From contig LRSR01004574.1 in NCBI GenBank assembly GCA_001579985.1, positions 1 to 31,377 of the forward strand: DNA of 31,377 bases. Reading direction: 5' to 3'. The notes below the pieces were generated by a model. That model worked only from the letters and a program-made list of their open reading frames with translations. It did not search any database and was not told the origin of the DNA. The translations under genes and the position numbers were made by a program. Position 1 is the stretch's first letter, and each line of letters opens with the position of its first letter. The stretch is from Hypsibius dujardini. Lineage: Eukaryota; Tardigrada; Eutardigrada; Parachela; Hypsibiidae. Positions 8,272-15,545 of the stretch are shown here, in pieces.

Positions 8272-11164
8272 ATGGCCTCCCGGAGGAATCCGGTGCGACA
8301 CCGTAGCTCCCCGGAAATTCCCTACCGCCGACCGGTGCGCCGCGCACACTCCAACGCCCTCGCCACGGATGAGGAATACGCGGATTTCCAGCGCGACGAA
8401 CGCCGCAACAACGGCACCGAACTGGCTAAGCGCCGCGTCCTGCAGAACCTCGCGTTGATCTGCGAAAAGTACGGCCGCGAATTTAAGGACAGCGACACGG
8501 ACATTGTGGACTTGAGTAGGATGGAGATTCTGCGCGACAACGGACAGATTCGGGGACTGAAAGATCGCGCGTCACACATTGGAGATTCTCTGGTAGGGTT
8601 TGCATGAAAACTCTTGATTGATTGATGAATCAATTAACTTGTATGGTATAAATCAGTCAATCAAGCAATCAATCGAATCAATCAACTTGTATGGTATAAA
8701 TCAGTCAATCAAGCAATCATTCGAATCAATTAATCATTCGACTTGTGCGATATTTTATATTATATATATATAAAATATAATAATTCGCGAGTCACTTGCT
8801 CAAAAAACAGTTTCTGATTTTAAATAAAAAATGCGGTTTTTATTTTATCTGGAGTCACTAAAATAGAAATCGATATTGAACAGCATATTTTTATTTATAC
8901 TCACTAAGTTTACTTTAAATATTAAGATACTTTATTTAAAATCTTATTTTAAATGCTGAAATTTGGCTTTTCTTTTACTAGTAAATGAAATATAGTTTTT
9001 TATTTAAAGACACTTTTGGCGATGGATTCAAATTTATTTTATTTAAATTCAATCACGCATTACTGGTAGTTAAAAAATGTTCGTAACGAAAGTAATATTC
9101 CGAGATGTTTCGCTTACCAGGGCAAGAACGGAGATTTTCCCTCCCGATCAGAGTGGGTTTTTTTTTCACAAATATCTGTTCATATATCATGATTTTAAAT
9201 TGGAGTCTCGGGCTGGAAATCACATTCGCGGTTTGAGAAAAAAATAAGCAAGAAATGAAGTTCCCACATCACTTTGTACTATGGCCCCGGGGCTTGATTG
9301 ATTGATCAGCCACGCTTTCAAGTTTCGATTTTTTTATCCCAGCCACTGTAAAAGCATCGTTTTTTGGATTCCGAGATTTTTGACACCGGTCTACTCGAAA
9401 TTCGGTTTGGAATCGATTGACATCAGCAGAATTGTTTTTGGATGCCAGGGGGCGGAGCTATGGGCTAGTTTCAATCCAGGCTGCCAAGTGACATTGCAGA
9501 TATGACCCATTGCTCCGTCCCCTGGCACCCAAAGAGGATTCTGCTGATGTCAATCGATTTCAAATCGAATTTGGAGTGGAGGGCTGTAAAAAATCTTGGG
9601 ATCCAAAAACGATGCTTTTACAGTGGTTGAGATAAAAATAATCGAAACTCGAAAACGTGGCTGATCAATCAATCAAGCCCCGGGCTTTAGCACAAAGTGC
9701 TACGGGAATTGTTTTCTTCCTCATTTTTTTCTGAAACCGCGGATGTGATTTCCAGTCCGAGATCCTAATGCAAAATCAAGATATATGCACAGGTATTTCT
9801 GAAAAAAAACCCCACCCCGATCGGAAAGGAAAATCTCCGTTCTTGCCCAAGTTAGTTGATGAAGCATGATTGCAATCAATCAATCAATCAACTAGTAAAT
9901 GCATTGATTGATTGCGTCTTTCACAAATTCACAGGCAGTTAAAGACCCCATCGACCCGTCCTACTCGGAGGCGCCGGACGATTACAACGCAATCGATGAG
10001 CCGGAGGATGCGGATAGTCTGGCGGATGACGACGAAATGGAAGGGGATTTGGCGGAGGAGAGCGATGAGGATGAGGATTGCGAGGAGAGCGGAGATGATG
10101 GCGACGATGAGGGGGAATTTTCCGATTTTCTTCCAGAAAAGGCTCCGCAGTTGCCGCTGGCATCATTGAAGGCACAGGCAGTTGCCTCGGGATTGGGGAA
10201 GGCCATCTATTCGCGTGGTACACTGACTACGCCGAAACAGGCTCTTGATAAAGGAACTCCGGTGGAAGTCAGTCTGGGAAGTCCCGGGCGGATTGGAAAG
10301 CTCCTTGATCCGCTCTTGAAGCAGAGTCGTCTGCATTGCTCTTCGCCGAATTTGTCGAGAGGTCGGTGATAGCTAATGTTGATTAGATCTTAGATTAGAT
10401 GGAAAAAAGCACCCACTGGCGTTCATTTTTTTTAATACAAGATTGCGAAGAGTTCCCTGTCTACAAGTCAGGCGACGGGTCTTCGCCGAAAGCGAATCGA
10501 TCAATGCATTCCTCACCAAATCGCTTGGACGGTAGGTTCATATTCCATTCGAGCATGTGTGAAGTTCTGGCGATTCTGGTGAGATCTCTTTAGAAATTAC
10601 ATGTGGAATGTGTGTTTGTAGGGCGGCGTGTTGCGAATGACGCGGCTCGCTGTTATAGATCGCCCAACGTGCGAATCGTGTCTAAAGGTTTGTGAGGATT
10701 GATCATTTCACAAACTGTAGTTTTCTTGTGGAAATGTCTCTCCAATTTTAGGACAAGCCAACTTTGAAGACATGGACAGTGATGATGGACTTGGTTTTCC
10801 CAACATTCCCAACCGTCCCGGATGTGCTTCGCCGAAGATGTACAAAGGTACAACCGCTACTTACATCCATTTTGTGTCATGGTTTTAGAATGTGGTGAGT
10901 GCTTCATTAATATCTTCACTCCTACATAGGACAAGCCACCGTCAGCCGCGGTCTCTTTTCCGGCTACAACTTCCAGCCGCCATACCTGAAGTGCACTTCG
11001 CCGACCTCGTACAAAGGTGGCAAGATGCAGCTTCATCGCGTCTCGAAATTATGTCCTCTTTGTTCTCCTGTAGCGGCATGTCCCTCTTCTGCTTAATTAC
11101 ATACTATTTTCCTGCCTGTCTGCCTATCCGTCTATCTGTCTGTCTGTCTGCCTGTCTGTCTGAC

Positions 11165-11209
<45 letters not shown>

Positions 11210-11533
11210 CTCTTTGAATCGGTTTGTATGTCTTGCCGTTCATCTAGTTCGCTTGTGGTTTGCTTGTCTGTATCTATTCGTCTGTTTATTTATTTGGCTG
11301 GCCGTCTGCGTGTTATGTGTTCATGATCAACCTTTTTGAAGCCTAACGCAGAGTAATGGATTTGTTCATTTACCGCGATTTCTCTTTCAGATCCGGTGGA
11401 CCGATTGTCTGCGATGTTCGGGCGTCCGATGCTGAATTCGCCATCGAAGAGCGCCGTGCTGAAGGGCTCTGCCACTCCATCGCACTCACCGCTCTCCTGC
11501 CGGAAATCTTTCTGCCTGAATTGCCGCGATTGA
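8272..11533 (+). CDS. Scm3/HJURP-like candidate CENP-A histone chaperone (7 exons)
   Basis: Exons: 8272-8592, 9935-10361, 10442-10531, 10622-10687, 10752-10847, 10930-11016, 11391-11533 (TGA). They sum to 1230 bases, 409 residues. Residues 62-98 carry EKYGREF, then an acidic gap, DIVDL, then EILRDNGQIRGLKD. This matches the fungal Scm3 signature (EKYG..F, D-EIDL, GEIV-DNGHL). Scm3 and HJURP load the centromeric histone CENP-A. A long Asp/Glu-rich stretch (about residues 115-160) fits a histone chaperone. The later exons are all phase 1 and each ends near an SP motif: SSPNLSRG, SSPNRLDG, RSPNVRIVSKG, ASPKMYKG, TSPTSYKG, NSPSKSAVLKG. These are candidate CDK sites. The end is Cys-rich (SCRKSFCLNCRD then TGA, then CCPTCSCQC in frame). 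Intron 1 (1342 bp) holds a foldback element. The Scm3 call rests on one short motif. Confidence 0.6.
8638..8740. repeat. ~55 bp imperfect tandem duplication, intron 1 of Scm3-like gene
   Basis: ACTTGTATGGTATAAATCAG followed by TCAATCAAGCAATCA occurs twice in a row. It is followed by an AT-rich near-palindrome (about 8752-8782, ATTTTATATTATATATATAT and its complement). Confidence 0.8.
9119..9848. mobile_element. Foldback element FB-1 (long inverted repeat), intron 1 of Scm3-like gene
   Basis: There are two long inverted arms, 9119-9464 and 9506-9848, around a 41 bp spacer. The left arm starts GGGCAAGAACGGAGATTTTC and the right arm ends with its complement. Matched blocks include GGGGCTTGATTGATTGATCA, CACTGTAAAAGCATCGTTTT, ATCGATTGACATCAGCAGAA and GGGGGCGGAGCTATGGG. 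I judge arm identity by eye at roughly 80%. It has no coding capacity. It is related to FB-2 at 17190 by the central block. Confidence 0.85.
11112..11215. repeat. TCTG array in intron 6 of Scm3-like gene
   Basis: TCTG/TGCC repeats begin about 95 nt after the donor of exon 6 and degrade towards 11300. The intron is 11017-11390. Confidence 0.9.
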
Positions 11534-11618
11534 TGCTGCCCGACCTGCAGCTGCCAGTGTATGATCATCGAAGGATCCTTCTTGATTTATGTGCCGGGAT
11601 TGCCGGGAGATTGTGTTA

Positions 11619-11830
11619 CGATTACAGTCAACGACAAGATTGAGTACACTGGAGGATCCAAGGAATGGGCAAAAGGGGCGGGGCGGGGGTGGTTTTCAAA
11701 CAATCAACCACCTGACCANCCCATACACCGGACCCTCCAGTACACTCAACCACTTGATCACCCCTGCTCCGCCCCTTTTGCCCATACCCCGGACCCTCCA
11801 GTACACTCAATATTATCGTTGATTGTATGT
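11619..11830. mobile_element. GC-box MITE, copy 2 (contains the N at 11719)
   Basis: Terminal inverted repeats of about 37 bp: the left begins TACAGTCAACGACAAGATTG then AGTACACTGGAGG; the right is the complement of TACAATCAACGATAATATTG then AGTGTACTGGAGG. Inner arms carry GGGCAAAAGGGGCGGGGC and its complement. TA at the ends and CAGT next to it fit the Tc1/mariner-pogo type of non-autonomous element. It lies just downstream of the Scm3-like stop codon, and an internal second inverted copy of the inner arm is visible. Confidence 0.75.
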
Positions 11831-11996
11831 CTCATTTTCATTTGAATCTTCTGTATCCTGAGGTGCAGGCTGTCTTCCTCTGGGAGCCGGAAGGAGTTAT
11901 CGGCGTTGCGGTGTGATTTTGCGCGTCTTTTCGTTAGCTTAAAAAGAATTACCGCGAGTTTTAGTATTTTTTTCTGGTTACATTCCGGCCCCTCTG

Positions 11997-12004
11997 TGAC
12001 GTCA
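11997..12004. promoter_or_regulatory. CRE/ATF-type palindrome TGACGTCA
   Basis: A perfect TGACGTCA octamer is followed 8 bp later by a half-site TGACG. It lies about 580 bp upstream of the HHE start codon. An 8 bp match can occur by chance, so function is only a possibility. Confidence 0.25.
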
Positions 12005-12582
12005 TGTAATTTGTGACGCTCACGGTCGTTTTGCCCTTTTATGCTCGAGAGCGGTAAATACGTCTAGAAATAAGGTTTCTGAAATCCAAATTGCGGAGAA
12101 GCTTGGAATGGAATTACGTTAGAGTTCCACGGAGCCCACTGGAATTCCATGGAAATATGGAACTGGTTGAGCTTCGGGGCATGGCCACCTGAGTGCCTTT
12201 TCACCCCCAAGCGAACCAAGGGGCATTACTTGGAATTCCAAGTTCTCTCCTACGGACAGCTGTTTGGAATCTGGAATTTCATCTCCATGAAATCAGCGGA
12301 ATTCCAAATCGGCTTTTGGGGAAATTCCAGTTCTTGCATTCGTATTGATTTTTCCCCATTTTTTCACATCGGCGCCGACGGCGATTTCGTGACTTCTGTT
12401 TTAAATTCCATCGATCCAGTTTGAGTAGAATTTCCATGTTGGTGATGTTCAGAGTCTTCCGTCTCGTGATCTGCTCACATTCCCCGCTGACCCGCTTTCC
12501 TCCCTCTTGTTATCCCCCCGTTTGTTTTCCCACCGCCTCAACGCATCAATTCCCCATCTCTTTTCAACGCACCCAAATCACA

Positions 12583-13851
12583 ATGCCGCAGCAGCGCGAC
12601 CTGATCGAGCAGATTCTGGATGATCACCTGGAGATTCGCGCCTTCTGCAAGGAGATCCAAAAGCACCGGGACAATCCCAAGGAAGCGATCAAATGGTTCC
12701 ACCAGCTGACGTGGGAGGTGGCACGGCATTCGGTGGCGGAGGAGCTGGTGCTGTATCCGCTGATGGAGCAGGAGTTGGGTTCGTGGGGTAAACAGATGGC
12801 GGACGATTCTCGTGCCGATCACCAGGTGTGTGCGAGCAGGAAAGATGAACGTTCATTTTCGTCACTCGTGCAGTGTTTGATTGATTGCTTCACTGCCGCT
12901 TGTTTTTATTGCTGTTTTGAGTGTGTTCTTGATTAATTGATTGATTGATTGCTTCACTGCCGCTTGTTTTCATTGCTGTTTCGAGTGTGTTCTTGATTGA
13001 TTGATTGCTTCACTGCCGCTTGTTTTGATTGCTGTTTTGAGTGTGTTATCGATTGATTGATTGATTGCTGTTTTGTGTGTCCTTTTGATCGATTGATCGA
13101 TCAATCAGTTTCTTGTGGCTATATTTTAGCTCTCCAGGCTTGTCAATACCCTCCAGGTACCAGGGGTGGTTTTTTTATTTATAAATAAGCTTTTGCTCAC
13201 GACAATTGTTTTGAATGAAAAAAAACTTGCACTTAATTTACGAGAAACAGCGTATTTTTCAGCATTTAAAATATTATGTAAAAAAATTATCTTAATTTTG
13301 AATAATTAATTTTAAATATGTGCTTTTAAATATCGTTCAATATGTCTGCGACTTTAAAGGAAATAAAAACGTGTTGCAGTTACAATTCTCCGTTCTTTCG
13401 ACCAGAGCATTATTTTAGACTCCTTCGATTGATTGATTGATTGATTGGCCGAGCCGTCTAACTGGATTTTGCTTTCCCTTTCCAGCGGACTAAAGACGAT
13501 CTGCAGTTTCTCAGTGATGCCTCTACTTTAGAAGAGATGCAAATGCATGAGCGATACGTTAAGATGGCGGACGAACTGCTGGTGCATCTGGACAAGGAAG
13601 AACGGGAAGATATCGCCTCATTGAAAGGCGTCGCTTCACCCGACGTCCTTCTCAAAGCCGGAAAGGATTTCAAGCGGACCAAGCACTTTGCACCCACTCG
13701 GCCGCATCCGGAGAACTCCATGAAGCCGCTGTTTGAGACGCCCTATAGTCTGATGGTGGCGCCGATTGATAAGCTACGCGATCTTTTCCGCTCTTTCCCC
13801 GACCACGACGCTGTCGAAGCAGTGGAAGCTAAAGCGACTGGGCATTCTTGA
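12583..13851 (+). CDS. Hemerythrin HHE cation-binding domain protein (2 exons)
   Basis: This is a small, probably soluble four-helix protein with a predicted di-iron site; oxygen binding, iron sensing or oxidative-stress roles are known for relatives. Exons are 12583-12825 and 13486-13851, giving 202 residues, with a phase-0 junction between Gln81 and Arg82. The expected ligand pattern is present: His15 (DDHLEIR), His49 and Glu53/Glu54 (ARHSVAEELVLYP), His80 (ADHQ), His115 and Glu119/Glu120 (VHLDKEERED). The C-terminal 70 residues (GVASPDVLLKAGKDF onwards) lie beyond the domain and are not recognised. The start is the first ATG after a C/T-rich leader. The 660 bp intron contains a triplicated unit of about 60 bp and GATT arrays. 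A 74 bp tandem repeat begins about 45 bp after the stop. No signal peptide is seen, so a cytosolic site is likely. Confidence 0.85.
12878..13064. repeat. ~60 bp imperfect tandem repeat, 3 units, HHE intron
   Basis: The block GATTGCTTCACTGCCGCTTG then TTTTNATTGCTGTTTTGAGT starts at 12882, 12947 and 13005, with units joined by variable GATT runs. The varying spacing comes from the number of GATT units. Confidence 0.9.
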
Positions 13852-13893
13852 GGCTGTGTGGTTCTTTTATTGCGTGTGCTGTTTATCTCATTT

Positions 13894-14210
13894 GGTGGGC
13901 CGTGTGGGACAACCCCACGGTGTACAGTTGTGCTGAAGTTACTATGAGGGTCGTTGTTTGGGTTCTGGTGGGCCGTGTGGGACAACCCCACGGTGTGTAC
14001 AGCTGTGCTGAAGTTACTTTGAGGGTCGTTGTTTGGGTTCTGGTGGGCCGTGTGGGATAATCCCACGGTGTGTACAGCTGTGCTGAAGTTACTTTGAGGG
14101 TCGTTGTTTGGTTCTGGTGGGCCGTGTGGGATAACCCCACGGTGTGTACAGCTGTGCTGAAGTTGCTTTGAGGGTCGTTGTTTGGGTTCTGGTGGGCCGT
14201 GCGGGACAAG
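13894..14210. repeat. 74 bp tandem repeat, 4.3 units, 3' flank of HHE gene
   Basis: Units start at 13894, 13967, 14042, 14116 and 14191 with GGTGGGCCGTGTGGGACAAC. Each can form a small hairpin (CCGTGTGGG / CCCCACGG) and carries GTACAGCTGTGC, then GAGGGTCGTTGTTTGGGTTC. Units 2-5 are nearly identical. The array starts about 45 bp after the stop codon and so may be transcribed as 3' UTR. Confidence 0.95.
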
Positions 14211-14460
14211 CAGAAATTTGATTTGTCTAGTTGTTGATTGATTTATTGGCTAACAGAAAAAAGCACTGCTTTCCTTTCGCGGGGTGTAACTCTTAAGCGA
14301 CATAATGCTCATAATAAATAAATTCAATCAAATTGACAACGAAATCGTGAAGAAACTGCAATATAGTTCAGAGGATAGCGCTCGGAAAGATAAATGAGAA
14401 CAAACTGCTTAAGATGTGCAGTAACGTGACCAAAATCAATTAAAACTTAATTGACACGTT

Positions 14461-14524
14461 TTACCCACACGGCCCACCAGAACCCAAACAACGACTCTCA
14501 AAGTAACCTCAGCACAGCTGTACT
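14461..14524 (-). repeat. Inverted partial unit of the 74 bp repeat
   Basis: ACCCACACGGCCCACCAGAA followed by CCCAAACAACGACTCTCAAA is the reverse complement of the 74 bp unit, 250 bp beyond the array. Array and inverted unit could be the two ends of one element. Confidence 0.85.
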
Positions 14525-15034
14525 AGATTATTTGCTGATTGCTGATTGACCCATTTCCACTTCCGGCCGCTCATGCTCTCGCCCATATTTAATGGTTGAC
14601 TCAGCCGCCCACACAGGCAGGGCATAATACCGCCTATCACACCGCTTTGACCAATCCCAGCACGCGTTCAGTCCGTTCACCGAGCCATGTGCGATTCAAT
14701 AGGTTCAGCATTTCGGCCTGCATAACATTGAAGACCCATTTCAATTGCGAAATCGTTTCGCAGAAAATTCTTCAGAGAACTCGTTGCATTTTTGTCCGCG
14801 TGTTTTACCGGCAATTTTCCACATTTTCGTCCCATTCTCCAGAAGAATTTCGATTTTATCTCAAGATTTCTCATTCCCACAGTTGAATACTATTGACTTG
14901 CTTGCATCAGCGGAAGGAAGGAAGGCGCTACTAGAGGTCGCCATTATTTAACGGCGAACCGGTTTATCGACGGATATCTCTTCAACCGCGAATTAAAGTA
15001 GAAAGTAAGGAATCTGTTTTAATTTTTTTTTCAA

Positions 15035-15415
15035 ATGAAGCCTCGATGAGGACAATGCAGGTGCATGTGATGCAATTATTTTTATTTGTTAAATTCGACA
15101 GAGCTCGTCATTACAGCTAGCGGTTGATTGATTGATTGGCGGCTGAATTTAACATTCCGCATTCCTCAATTTTCATCCTCTTCTCTCAGTTTTCTTCCTC
15201 CCGTCTTATCGTTTTCTTTTTTGGATTCCTCGTGAAATTTGCTTTCGAATAAAGCTTGGGTGAGCACAATGCGGGTTCATGTGATGCAGTTATTTTTATT
15301 TGTTGGAACTCGATTATTATTAAGCGCGTCATTAAGTTACTACAGCTAGTGGTTGATTGATTGATTGGCGGCCAACTTTACCGCTCGGCATCCCTCGGTT
15401 TTCGTCTCAGTTCTC
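15035..15415. repeat. Direct duplication upstream of NOLC1
   Basis: Two diverged copies lie about 214 bp apart. Shared blocks are GA(G)CACAATGCRGGT then CATGTGATGCA, TTATTTTTATTTGTT, CGTCATTA, ACAGCTAG(C/T)GGTTG then ATTGATTGATTGGCGGC, followed by CATTCCTC(A/G)TTTTC-like sequence. Copy 1 is about 15035-15190 and copy 2 about 15249-15415. It ends 130 bp before the NOLC1 ATG, so it probably belongs to the promoter or 5' leader. Confidence 0.75.
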
Positions 15416-15545
15416 ATCCTTCCGAGTTTGGTAGCGAGATTGATTTTTGTCAGAGACCTCGACGAAGAGTGAAGAGTTTCCATCCAGCCTTGTTCCTTAC
15501 CCTTCCCTGTCTCTTCTTTAGCGTGTTATTATCAGAAGCAGCGCA

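Larger units (their letters stand above)
11534..12582. other. Spacer between Scm3-like gene and HHE gene
   Basis: It holds the Cys-rich open frame that continues after the TGA (11534-11618), a GC-box MITE (11619-11830), a CRE-type palindrome (11997-12004) and a cluster of three GGAATTCC palindromes (12141, 12232, 12298). The last 80 bp before the HHE ATG are C/T-rich, as expected for a 5' leader. No further gene is seen. Confidence 0.6.
13852..15545. other. Spacer between HHE gene and NOLC1
   Basis: It contains the 74 bp tandem array (13894-14210), an inverted partial unit (14461-14524), a stretch with no recognised feature (14525-15030), and a direct duplication of about 160 bp just upstream of NOLC1 (15035-15415). 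No gene is supported; the open frames here are short and lack domains. Confidence 0.6.

Noticed and set aside
11356-11643. Alternative reading frame through the last exon of the Scm3-like gene
   Set aside because: It needs a phase-2 junction, whereas exons 2-6 all end in phase 1; the chosen frame continues the SP motif series.
11814-11917. Possible extra terminal exon of the Scm3-like gene after the MITE (GTGCAG acceptor, AVFLWEPEGVIGVAV)
   Set aside because: The bridging sequence VTITVNDKIEYT turned out to be MITE terminal repeat, so the continuation has no independent support.
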